From: an uncultured Lachnospiraceae bacterium
Lineage (GTDB): Bacteria > Bacillota > Clostridia > Lachnospirales > Lachnospiraceae
Direction of reading: 5' to 3'
DNA length: 21,528 nucleotides
NCBI GenBank assembly: GCA_900546495.1
Contig: URDN01000040.1
Span: 1-21,528, forward strand
Of this stretch, positions 14,619 to 21,528 are shown piece after piece. How positions within the stretch are numbered: the first letter of the stretch is position 1; every line of letters starts with the position of its first letter. The notes beneath the pieces were generated by a model. That model saw only the letters and a list, made by a program, of their open reading frames with translations, was not told where the DNA came from and did not search any database. Position numbers and translations under genes: made by a program.

Positions 14619-14952
14619 AATAAAACTCCCTTCAACAACAAAAAAGTCAAAAAAAAATAGAACCTAACCCTTTTCCATCAGATTCCGTTATTATTATCAA
14701 GAAAGTGTGCTATTGCGCACTTCCGTAATAATCATCTTTGAATAGCACATCTTTCTTGTCCGCGCTGAGCACAATTGCAACGCAATAATTTTCTCTTGTG
14801 CGAATGTGCATTATCTGCACGAAGTGCTTTGTTCATAGGAATTTCTGTAATTTCCTATGAATTTAAAACGCACTGACAATGTTACACACGCAATCATTGC
14901 CAGTGCATAAATTCATCTCTTATAGTATGACGCTATTTTTCAATAACATTCA
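14619..14952 (-). other. Hairpin-rich region between ABC permease and MFS gene
   Basis: This 334-base stretch has no gene but three strong inverted repeats: 14870-14906 (12-bp stem with one wobble when read on the minus strand, then GTTTTAAAT, a possible weak terminator), TTCATAGGAA/TTCCTATGAA at 14832-14861, and AAGAAAGTGTGCTATT/AATAGCACATCTTTCTT at 14699-14757 with one bulge. TTGCAACGCAA at 14775-14785 resembles the enhancer half-sites elsewhere. No -24/-12 promoter was found. Confidence 0.5.
14870..14906 (-). terminator. Possible weak terminator after the ABC operon
   Basis: On the minus strand GCACTGGCAATG / CATTGTCAGTGC pairs over 12 bases (one G-U), 46 bases after the last permease stop, followed by GTTTTAAATT. 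The short T-run makes partial read-through to the MFS gene plausible. Confidence 0.4.
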
Positions 14953-15942
14953 TTAGTGAGCCGCAGATTCTGCAACACTCTCCTTGTCTGCCAGAGCTGC
15001 CATCTTCAGATCCTTATTTACTGCCACTTTGCTGCAGTATACAGTTGTGATCAGGATTGCAACAAGGATAATTCCCTCGATTGCCTCTGAAAGGGCACTG
15101 GATACACCAAGGATGATCATTCCGTTCTCAATAACTACGATTGTGAAGGAACCAATGATCAGTTTGTAAATTTTTGCGGAAAAACCACCGGTTGTCAGAA
15201 TACCGCCAAGGAAGATCGCCATCTGAACCTTCATCTCCAGCATATTACACAGTGTACTTGTAGAACCACCGACACGGCAGATCTGTACCAGACCGATGAT
15301 ACCTGCCATCAGACCGGAGATCATGAAGCAGATGATACGGATTTTCTTTACGTTGATACCTACGGAGTGAACGGTTCTCTCGTTCTCACCGATACATTTG
15401 CAGTAGAAACCGAATTTGGTATACTCAAATACAAACCATACGATCACGATCAGAGCAATCAGCAGAATAATTGTAAATGCAAAAGTTGTTACAAAGCTGA
15501 TTCCTTTTGGTGCTGCGATGGAGCTCTGCTGAAGCATGAAGTTCAGCAGTCCACGTCCTGCGATCAGGATTGCCAGTGTACACATGAAGGATCCTACATG
15601 GAATTTTGTAACAATAAAACCGATCAGTGCACCTAAAGCGGTAGAAAGGATAATTGTGACCGGAATTGCCACCCATCCTGCTGTCTGTGCAGAGATAACT
15701 GCTGCAATGCTGGAACAGAGAGCTGCACTTGCACCGATGGAAATATCTGTACCACCAAGTGCGATAACGAAAATACATCCCAAACTTCCGATGATGACCG
15801 GAACCACGTTTGTACAGAGCAGTTTTAAGTTGTAGGATGATAATGTTGCACCGTTTGATGCGACAGTAAAGATAATAAAGATACCTGCCAGAATAAAGAT
15901 TGGCACAATATCCAGTAATTGAATTTTACCCTGCTTTTTCAT
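14953..15942 (-). CDS. CUT2/ribose-type ABC permease (second)
   Basis: This is a 329-residue inner-membrane permease of the BPD_transp_2/RbsC family with about 8-10 membrane segments. GGTDISIGASAALCSSIAAV (64-83) is the family's typical glycine-rich segment and CIGENERTVHSVGINVKKIR (186-205) is the cytoplasmic coupling loop that meets the ATPase. Its start overlaps the ATPase stop by one base (TAATG), so the two are translationally coupled. Together with the permease at 17426-18397 it forms a heterodimeric channel, unlike E. coli RbsC, which is a single gene product. The substrate is unknown. Confidence 0.9.
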   Translation of the reverse strand: MKKQGKIQLLDIVPIFILAGIFIIFTVASNGATLSSYNLKLLCTNVVPVIIGSLGCIFVIALGGTDISIGASAALCSSIAAVISAQTAGWVAIPVTIILSTALGALIGFIVTKFHVGSFMCTLAILIAGRGLLNFMLQQSSIAAPKGISFVTTFAFTIILLIALIVIVWFVFEYTKFGFYCKCIGENERTVHSVGINVKKIRIICFMISGLMAGIIGLVQICRVGGSTSTLCNMLEMKVQMAIFLGGILTTGGFSAKIYKLIIGSFTIVVIENGMIILGVSSALSEAIEGIILVAILITTVYCSKVAVNKDLKMAALADKESVAESAAH

Positions 15943-17426
15943 TATACCATCACCTCAATAATTTCTTCCTCGTTGAAGCCGGAACTACGTCCGATCGTTT
16001 TCTTAACTTCGCCGTTTTTCATAACTACAATGTTATCTGCCATACCGATTGCCTCTACCAGCTCATCGGTGATCATGATCGTGCCGATACCTTTTTTCTT
16101 GGCTTCTCTCAGACAATCATAGATATATGCTTTAACACCTACGTCAACGCCTCGTGTCGGGCAGTCAACGATCAGGATGCTCAGATCTTTTGCAAGCCAT
16201 CTTCCTAAGTTTACTTTCTGTTTGTTACCACCGGACAGACCGTTTACGTTCTGGTTGGTGCCGGTACATTTCAGATGGAAAGATCTTCTGTTTTCCTCTG
16301 CCATTTTCTTTAACTGTGCGTAATTCAGGAAACCTGCTTTTCCTGCAACATCCTCGATGGACGGAAGTACAAAGTTTCTCATGATGGTTGTCTTCATCAT
16401 CATAGCCTCGCCGTCACGATCCTTCGGAACGTAAGCCATCTTGTGCTCCAGTGCCTGAATAGACTGTGTGATCTTGACATTGTCTTTGTTCAGGAATACT
16501 TCGCCTTCCTTCGGTGTGGTCAGACCGTACGCGATCGGACCTACTTCGTGGATACCGGAATCACTCAGTCCGCAGAATGCAAGGATCTCACCTTTATGTA
16601 AGTCTACATTTAAGTTCTTTACGCCCTCTGTTGTAACGTTTTTGATGGAAAATACAACTTCGTCATCATAATCGTTTTCCCAGTCGGTACGATAGTAAGC
16701 GCCGCCAAGTTCACGACCTACCATTTTGCGTTTCAGAATGTCTTCGTTCAGACCTTCACTGGAAATTGTCTCAAGCAGCTCACCGTCTCGTAAGATGGAG
16801 ATGGAGTCTGTCAGCTGGATTGCCTCGTCCAGATCGTGGGAGATCAGGATGATGGAACGTCCTTCGCCTTTGAATTTTTCGATCAGATCATATAAAACTT
16901 TACGGTTATCGTGGGAAAGTGACTGTGTCACCTCATCCAGAATCAGAATGTCCGGATCAGCTGCCAGTGCACGGATCAGCTCGACCATTTTTCTGTTCTC
17001 AATATTCATGCTGCCTGCCATACGTTTCAGGTTTACTCTCGGAAGTCCCCAACGATCGGAAACTGCGTTTGCCTGATCCTGCAGGTCGTTCATTTTGATA
17101 AATTTCTTTGTTTTTCCAAGATAGATATTGATGCTTGCCGGAAGGGAACCGATCATTCCCAACTCCTGTACGACCATTGCTACTTTATGGTTGTTGGCAT
17201 CTACCGGGTTTTTCGGAGAATACTCTTCTCCACGGATGTACATTTTTCCGGAATCACTTCCGTACAGACCTGCGATCTGGGACAGAAGTGTGGATTTACC
17301 GGAACCATTCTCACCGGCAAGTCCGCGAACTTCTCCGGCTTTTAACTCAAAGTTGATATTTACATTTGCATGTGTAATTCCAAAACTTTTGTTAAGGTTT
17401 TCAATTTTCAACAATACTTCGCTCAT
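15942..17426 (-). CDS. CUT2/ribose-type ABC ATPase with two nucleotide-binding domains
   Basis: This 494-residue double ATPase resembles RbsA. NBD1 has Walker A GENGSGKST (38-46), Walker B LILDE (161-165) and H197, but its signature is degraded to AGSMNIENRK (137-146). NBD2 has a degenerate Walker A (GLSDSGIHE, 286-294), a good signature LSGGNKQK (397-404) and a Walker B ending in Cys instead of Glu (LIVDC, C422). The composite site of NBD1 Walker A/B with the NBD2 signature is intact; the other lacks every key element, so only one site should hydrolyse ATP. RbsA-like proteins are often asymmetric, but the Glu-to-Cys change is unusual. It overlaps both neighbouring permease genes by one base. 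Confidence 0.92.
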   Translation of the reverse strand: MSEVLLKIENLNKSFGITHANVNINFELKAGEVRGLAGENGSGKSTLLSQIAGLYGSDSGKMYIRGEEYSPKNPVDANNHKVAMVVQELGMIGSLPASINIYLGKTKKFIKMNDLQDQANAVSDRWGLPRVNLKRMAGSMNIENRKMVELIRALAADPDILILDEVTQSLSHDNRKVLYDLIEKFKGEGRSIILISHDLDEAIQLTDSISILRDGELLETISSEGLNEDILKRKMVGRELGGAYYRTDWENDYDDEVVFSIKNVTTEGVKNLNVDLHKGEILAFCGLSDSGIHEVGPIAYGLTTPKEGEVFLNKDNVKITQSIQALEHKMAYVPKDRDGEAMMMKTTIMRNFVLPSIEDVAGKAGFLNYAQLKKMAEENRRSFHLKCTGTNQNVNGLSGGNKQKVNLGRWLAKDLSILIVDCPTRGVDVGVKAYIYDCLREAKKKGIGTIMITDELVEAIGMADNIVVMKNGEVKKTIGRSSGFNEEEIIEVMV

Positions 17427-18397
17427 TACTTGACAACCCCCTTAACTTTACGCTGTGCTAAGATAGCAAACAGGATTACGATAACACCAAGGATGAAATC
17501 CTGGAATGTACCAGACGGAACACCAAATAATGTCAACACGTTAAAGATCAGTGTGATCAGGAATGTTGAAATCGGTACCGCAATGATAACGTTGATGGAG
17601 CTTGCCAGAGCAAGTGCCAGTAACGCTGCTGCCATCGGCTGGAATGTGGTACTTAAACTGGTCAGACCTGACTGTGCATTTACGAATGCTGCGTAGCTCT
17701 CTTTGATAACACCTGCATATCCAAAGAATGCACCTGCTACGATACCGCCAAGGATCATCGCTTTATCTACGTTGATACCCATTACCTTTGCTACATCTTC
17801 GTTGTCACCGGTTGCACGGTAGTTGATACCAAGTGATGTGTGATTAAAGATGATGTATGCAACAACGATACCAATGATCCAGCAAATGTAGATACCCGGC
17901 TGCTGTCCTAAGAAACGGATGTCATTGTTCATAACAACAACTTTCTGTCCTTTTGCAGCTACGCTGTTTGCATAGTTTACGGCGATCGCCTCATATACCA
18001 TCAAAAGACCAAGTCCTGCAATCCATGGCGGGATCTTTGTAATACGGTAAACTAAGAAGTTTAACAGCATACATCCAACACCAACTGCGATACCGCCGAT
18101 TACCATTGCCGGAACGCCGTATGCGTTTCCAAGAAGACCGGTTGCTGTACAGGCTAAGATTACGATTCCACCAGGGGAAAGGTCTGTTACGTTACCGGTA
18201 AATACGATCAAAAAGCCAAAAGCTACTAATGTCGGAACTACGGAACCTGCAAGAACGTTTTTCAGGTTCTTCGGGTTGAGCAGTTTGCCTTCTGTCAGTA
18301 CGTTTAAGATAATGATTGCTGCAATGACCGCTACTGCGATGACTGCGAAAGTAATCATTTTCTTTTTCGACTGCTTACTTAAACCTTGTGCACTCAT
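17426..18397 (-). CDS. CUT2/ribose-type ABC permease (first)
   Basis: This is a 323-residue BPD_transp_2 membrane protein. VTDLSPGGIVILACTATGLL (70-89) matches the conserved segment of sugar permeases, and RATGDNEDVAKVMGINVDKA (191-210) is the coupling loop. GGAGG precedes the ATG. It follows the binding-protein gene by 46 bases and overlaps the ATPase gene by one base, giving the order binding protein, permease, ATPase, permease. This order is typical of importers for pentoses, nucleosides, autoinducer-2 and similar compounds; nothing in the sequence selects one. Confidence 0.9.
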   Translation of the reverse strand: MSAQGLSKQSKKKMITFAVIAVAVIAAIIILNVLTEGKLLNPKNLKNVLAGSVVPTLVAFGFLIVFTGNVTDLSPGGIVILACTATGLLGNAYGVPAMVIGGIAVGVGCMLLNFLVYRITKIPPWIAGLGLLMVYEAIAVNYANSVAAKGQKVVVMNNDIRFLGQQPGIYICWIIGIVVAYIIFNHTSLGINYRATGDNEDVAKVMGINVDKAMILGGIVAGAFFGYAGVIKESYAAFVNAQSGLTSLSTTFQPMAAALLALALASSINVIIAVPISTFLITLIFNVLTLFGVPSGTFQDFILGVIVILFAILAQRKVKGVVK

Positions 18398-18443
18398 ATA
18401 TTGCCTCCAAAATTATTTCCTAACTTCGTTTCTTATGTTTTAA

Positions 18444-19619
18444 TTATTCTGGCAGATTGTAAATGGTATCTGCATATGTTTTCAGGAACTCATCATATGT
18501 ATCTATTGTTACATCCGGGTTGTTTTTGTATAACAGAGACTGGAACTGCTCGTCTGAGATGAAGCAGCTTTCATCTGCATATAATGCTTTGAAGTGTGCT
18601 GCGTTGTCCGGTGTGATCAGGTATGTGGATAAATAATCAAGTACTGGTGGTTTTCCGTCTGCATCCAGAATCTGATGTCCATCTAAGTAGTTTACTAATA
18701 AGCATAAGGAAATTGCTCCGTTTACGTGGTTACCACCGTTCATTGCCTGGATAACTCCCTGCTCGATGTAATCGATCAGATCCGGTGCTACGTCTGTTCC
18801 GTAAAGGTCGAACTTATAAGAAGAATCTCCTGCTTTGATTGCTGCAACTGCTGATAAGTAGTCACCGCCTGAGCAGTATACTGCGTCTACATCCGGGTTT
18901 GCCATTACAAGGTCATTTGCTTTTGTTGTGGACTCGGATGGATCAGAACAGTGCATGGTCTGTAATACTTTTCCGCCTTTTGACTCAAATTCTTCTGTAA
19001 AACCTGCGATACGCTGATCATGGGAATAATCACCGATTGCTGCTCCAAGAACAACTGCTGTCTTATCTCCTGCCTCAATTGCCTGATCTGCAAGTGTTTT
19101 TCCCATCTCATACGGGCTTGCTGCGATTCCGCCGATAAATAACGGATCTGCTTTGATGCTGTCCCATACTTCCTGATCGGACGGGAAGTTTGTATCCAAT
19201 GCATATGGTACTTTCTGTGCATCACATAATTCCTGTACGGAACCGAATACTGCGTCTACTACTGAGAACATCAGTACTGCGTCCGGTTTGGATGCTAACT
19301 GGCTCTGTAAGTCTGTTACGATCTTGTCTGCCGTAAACTGGTTATCTGCTACATCCACTTTTGCCCCTGCAACTGCTGCTGCTTTCTCATCTGCATGTAC
19401 GATGATGTCAAGCGGATATGCACCTGTTCCCCAGATGTTTGCTGCGATGGTGTATCCATCACTGCTGCCCTCTGATTTTGCTGAGCTGTTTGACTCTGAT
19501 TTTGCTGAGCTGTCACCGCCTGCTGCTCCGTTGTTATCGGATGATGTATTTCCACATCCGGCAACCATAGCTGCCGCCATTGCCCCAACAAGTAATAAAC
19601 TAATTGCCTTCTTCTTCAT
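18444..19619 (-). CDS. Substrate-binding lipoprotein of the ABC importer (copy 1)
   Basis: This is a 391-residue extracellular binding protein (periplasmic-binding-protein type 1, sugar-like). It has a lipoprotein signal with lipobox VAGC (C22), a Ser/Asn-rich tether (about 24-52), then a two-lobe domain starting YTIAANIWGTGAYPLDIIVHADEKAAA. The open frame runs 46 codons further upstream to 19757, but that part spans the sigma-54 promoter, and MKKKAISLLLVG after AAAGGG is the real start. About 1 kb is identical at nucleotide level to the next gene. It leads the permease-ATPase-permease operon under the promoter at 19706-19721. Confidence 0.94.
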   Translation of the reverse strand: MKKKAISLLLVGAMAAAMVAGCGNTSSDNNGAAGGDSSAKSESNSSAKSEGSSDGYTIAANIWGTGAYPLDIIVHADEKAAAVAGAKVDVADNQFTADKIVTDLQSQLASKPDAVLMFSVVDAVFGSVQELCDAQKVPYALDTNFPSDQEVWDSIKADPLFIGGIAASPYEMGKTLADQAIEAGDKTAVVLGAAIGDYSHDQRIAGFTEEFESKGGKVLQTMHCSDPSESTTKANDLVMANPDVDAVYCSGGDYLSAVAAIKAGDSSYKFDLYGTDVAPDLIDYIEQGVIQAMNGGNHVNGAISLCLLVNYLDGHQILDADGKPPVLDYLSTYLITPDNAAHFKALYADESCFISDEQFQSLLYKNNPDVTIDTYDEFLKTYADTIYNLPE

Positions 19620-19705
19620 GTTTGCTTTCCCTTTCTTTCTCTTTAATGATTTTTCCTTGTCCTTTAATTCATGTTGTTCATAAATATCCTGATGCCTATA
19701 TATTA

Positions 19706-19721
19706 TGCAAATCCCGTGCCA
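19706..19721 (-). promoter_or_regulatory. Sigma-54 promoter of the ABC operon (binding protein copy 1)
   Basis: TGGCACGGGATTTGCA on the minus strand is a full consensus match. TAATATATAGGCATCAGGA follows and is nearly the same downstream of the copy 2 promoter, suggesting that start-site sequences matter or descend from the same duplication. The predicted start is about 19695. Confidence 0.94.
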
Positions 19722-19794
19722 ATTTTGGTTTTGCCGCAAACGCCCGTTTTTCGGCATTTTGCACCATGTGTTTCACTGTTTTCGCCTCCGTTCA

Positions 19795-19857
19795 TGCAAC
19801 AACGTTGCGTTGCAGCAACGCAATTATTGTCTTTTACAGCAGTTTACATTGTGCAAC
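19795..19857. promoter_or_regulatory. Candidate enhancer sites of the ABC operon promoter
   Basis: The perfect 9-bp inverted repeat TTGCGTTGC-A-GCAACGCAA (19805-19823) overlaps GCAAC-AAC-GTTGC (19796-19808), and a further TGCAAC lies at 19852-19857. These are 75-136 bp upstream of the -24 box. This is the strongest enhancer-like site in the window. Confidence 0.65.
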
Positions 19858-19900
19858 AGTACTCACATCCTGTTTCATATGTGCAATATGTACAATCTGT

Positions 19901-19944
19901 CAAAACAACAAAAGACCGGCACATGCGGTCTGCATGTGCCGATC
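19901..19944 (-). terminator. Rho-independent terminator after binding protein copy 2
   Basis: On the minus strand GATCGGCACATGC / GCATGTGCCGGTC (19914-19944) forms a 13-bp stem with a five-base loop, followed by TTTTGTTGTTTTG. It separates the second binding-protein gene from the ABC operon, so the two copies are separate transcripts. Confidence 0.85.
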
Positions 19945-20025
19945 CTTTTTGTTATCTTAACACGTTAGAGAAGAATCTAAAGTAATCGTTAGCTCAGATT
20001 TTTGATCTCTGATCTTTGACTTCCA

Positions 20026-21204
20026 TTATTCCGGAAGATTGTAGATGGTATCTGCATATGTTTTCAGGAACTCATCATATGTATCTACTGTTACATCCGG
20101 GTTGTATTTGTATAACAGAGACTGGAACTGCTCGTCTGAGATGAAGCAGCTTTCATCTGCATATAATGCTTTGAAGTGTGCTGCGTTGTCCGGTGTGATC
20201 AGGTATGTGGATAAATAATCAAGTACTGGTGGTTTTCCGTCTGCATCCAGAATCTGATGTCCATCTAAGTAGTTTACTAATAAGCATAAGGAAATTGCTC
20301 CGTTTACGTGGTTACCACCGTTCATTGCCTGGATAACTCCCTGCTCGATGTAATCGATCAGATCCGGTGCTACGTCTGTTCCGTAAAGGTCGAACTTATA
20401 AGAAGAATCTCCTGCTTTGATTGCTGCAACTGCTGATAAGTAGTCACCGCCTGAGCAGTATACTGCGTCTACATCCGGGTTTGCCATTACAAGGTCATTT
20501 GCTTTTGTTGTGGACTCGGATGGATCAGAACAGTGCATGGTCTGTAATACTTTTCCGCCTTTTGACTCAAATTCTTCTGTAAAACCTGCGATACGCTGAT
20601 CATGGGAATAATCACCGATTGCTGCTCCAAGAACAACTGCTGTCTTATCTCCTGCCTCAATTGCCTGATCTGCAAGTGTTTTTCCCATCTCATACGGGCT
20701 TGCTGCGATTCCGCCGATAAATAACGGATCTGCTTTGATGCTGTCCCATACTTCCTGATCGGACGGGAAGTTTGTATCCAATGCATATGGTACTTTCTGT
20801 GCATCACATAATTCCTGTACGGAACCGAATACTGCGTCTACTACTGAGAACATCAGTACTGCGTCCGGTTTGGATGCTAACTGGCTCTGTAAGTCTGTTA
20901 CGATCTTGTCTGCCGTAAACTGGTTATCTGCTACATCCACTTTTGCCCCTGCAACTGCTGCTGCTTTCTCATCTGCATGTACGATGATGTCAAGCGGATA
21001 TGCACCTGTTCCCCAGATGTTTGCTGCGATGGTGTATCCATCACTGCTGCCCTCTGATTTTGCTGAGCTGTTTGACTCTGATTTTGCTGAGCTGTCACCG
21101 CCTGCTGCTGCTCCGTTGTTATCGGATGATGCATTTCCACATCCGGCAACCATAGCTGCCACCATTGCCCCAACAAGTAATAAACTAATCGCCTTCTTCT
21201 TCAT
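20026..21204 (-). CDS. Substrate-binding lipoprotein (copy 2, near-identical paralog)
   Basis: This 392-residue lipoprotein is the same as copy 1 except for Val for Ala at 15, Ala for Thr at 25, one extra Ala in the tether, and Tyr/Val for Asn/Ile near the C-terminus. Lipobox VAGC and tether are kept. It has its own promoter (21269-21284), enhancer sites and terminator, with no permease of its own, so it probably supplies extra receptor to the importer encoded next to it. Nucleotide differences lie only in the first and last roughly 100 bases of the gene, which suggests gene conversion or very recent duplication. Confidence 0.94.
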   Translation of the reverse strand: MKKKAISLLLVGAMVAAMVAGCGNASSDNNGAAAGGDSSAKSESNSSAKSEGSSDGYTIAANIWGTGAYPLDIIVHADEKAAAVAGAKVDVADNQFTADKIVTDLQSQLASKPDAVLMFSVVDAVFGSVQELCDAQKVPYALDTNFPSDQEVWDSIKADPLFIGGIAASPYEMGKTLADQAIEAGDKTAVVLGAAIGDYSHDQRIAGFTEEFESKGGKVLQTMHCSDPSESTTKANDLVMANPDVDAVYCSGGDYLSAVAAIKAGDSSYKFDLYGTDVAPDLIDYIEQGVIQAMNGGNHVNGAISLCLLVNYLDGHQILDADGKPPVLDYLSTYLITPDNAAHFKALYADESCFISDEQFQSLLYKYNPDVTVDTYDEFLKTYADTIYNLPE

Positions 21205-21268
21205 TTTTCCTCTTCCTTTCTTTTTGTTTGGAAATTTTGTGGACCTTTGTCCTGATGTCTATATATAA

Positions 21269-21284
21269 TGCAATTTGTATGCCA
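21269..21284 (-). promoter_or_regulatory. Sigma-54 promoter of binding protein copy 2
   Basis: TGGCATACAAATTGCA on the minus strand has the invariant GG/GC at correct spacing and one departure (T for C) in the -24 box. TTATATATAGACATCAGGA follows, close to the copy 1 sequence. Confidence 0.87.
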
Positions 21285-21351
21285 ATTCTATTTTCTCCTT
21301 TTTGGCTATTTTTTACATATTTTTTTGCATTTTTGACTTTATTTTTGTCTA

Positions 21352-21393
21352 GTTGCTGTTGCGCCCGGACAACTGTTGTTTCCGTGGTGCAAC
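21352..21393. promoter_or_regulatory. Candidate enhancer sites of the copy 2 promoter
   Basis: GTTGC at 21352-21356, GTTGCG at 21358-21363 and TGCAAC at 21388-21393 lie 68-109 bp upstream of the -24 box, with the same half-site sequence as at the other three promoters. Confidence 0.5.
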
Positions 21394-21410
21394 TTGTCAA
21401 TCTATTTTTC

Positions 21411-21453
21411 CCCAAAACAGCGAAAGACACCGGACAATCACTCATCCAGTGCC
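21411..21453 (-). terminator. Possible terminator of a gene right of the window
   Basis: On the minus strand GGCACTGGA / TCCGGTGTC (21426-21453) pairs over nine bases with two wobbles, then TTTCGCTGTTTT. It would end a minus-strand gene that lies beyond the window edge. The bases from 21454 to the end show no gene. Confidence 0.45.
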
Positions 21454-21528
21454 TTTTGCTAAATTGATATTTCGTAAAGCGGACATTCGCAATTCGCTTT
21501 CGCTACTTGCTCATGAACGCAGTCGCTT

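Larger units (their letters stand above)
18444..21204 (-). repeat. Direct repeat of the binding-protein coding sequence
   Basis: The copy at 18444-19619 repeats at 20026-21204 with an offset of about 1,582 bases. By eye, 18525 to about 19528 is identical to its partner without a single change. The coding ends carry about nine substitutions and a 3-base indel, and the intergenic flanks are unrelated apart from the promoter area. Confidence 0.9.

Noticed and set aside
14881..14906. TGGCAATGATTGC as a sigma-54 promoter for the MFS gene
   Set aside because: The spacing between GG and GC is two bases too short, and it forms one arm of a hairpin.
19620..19757. Longer N-terminus (46 extra codons) for binding protein copy 1
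   Set aside because: It would place the sigma-54 promoter inside the gene and put the lipoprotein signal peptide in mid-protein; the start at 19619 has a ribosome binding site and matches copy 2.
1..21528. CRISPR arrays, insertion sequences or prophage genes
   Set aside because: No regularly spaced repeats, transposase motifs or phage genes were seen; the only large repeat is the binding-protein duplication.

Overview
The window looks like chromosome from a gut-type Firmicute of the Lachnospiraceae (Clostridia). This rests on protein style (a PFK with PKTIDND, an XRE-membrane regulator, a RbsABC-like transporter), AG-rich ribosome binding sites and moderate GC. The species cannot be fixed from the sequence alone.

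Layout. 1-3350 is ordinary: pfkA (minus), a 600-base non-coding stretch with palindromes, a tRNA-Ser(CGA) with its own promoter and terminator, and an XRE regulator with a membrane domain. 3354-8110 is a minus-strand nickel-pincer nucleotide (NPN) cofactor locus read larB, CsoR/RcnR-family metal sensor, larC, rpoN (sigma-54), larE. 8423-11521 (plus) holds two tandem paralogous sigma-54 enhancer-binding proteins (PAS, AAA+, Fis-type HTH). 11591-13155 (minus) is a DUF362 protein translationally coupled to an unrecognised 91-residue protein. 13338-14618 (minus) is an MFS carrier. 14953-21204 (minus) is a CUT2/ribose-type ABC importer: two permeases, a double ATPase and two almost identical lipoprotein binding proteins in tandem.

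How it fits together. Four sigma-54 (-24/-12) promoters can be read directly, upstream of larB, the DUF362 gene and each binding protein. Each has GTTGC/GCAAC half-sites (candidate enhancer sites) about 40-155 bp further upstream. Sigma-54 itself and two activators with near-identical recognition helices lie in the same window. The simplest reading is one sigma-54 regulon that imports a substrate, makes the NPN cofactor and uses it in an enzyme. No LarA-type racemase is present. The DUF362 protein carries an H-x9-K ... H pattern (H154, K164, H175/H179) resembling the LarA cofactor site (H174, K184, H200 in L. plantarum LarA), so it is the leading candidate for an undescribed NPN-dependent enzyme, with the 91-residue protein as a possible partner. 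This is a hypothesis from motif and context.

Other oddities: LarC stops at the LarC1/LarC2 boundary with no LarC2 in the window; LarC and the metal sensor both carry His-rich segments; the binding-protein genes share about 1 kb without a visible difference although their promoters have diverged; and a structured about 60-base repeat occurs twice.
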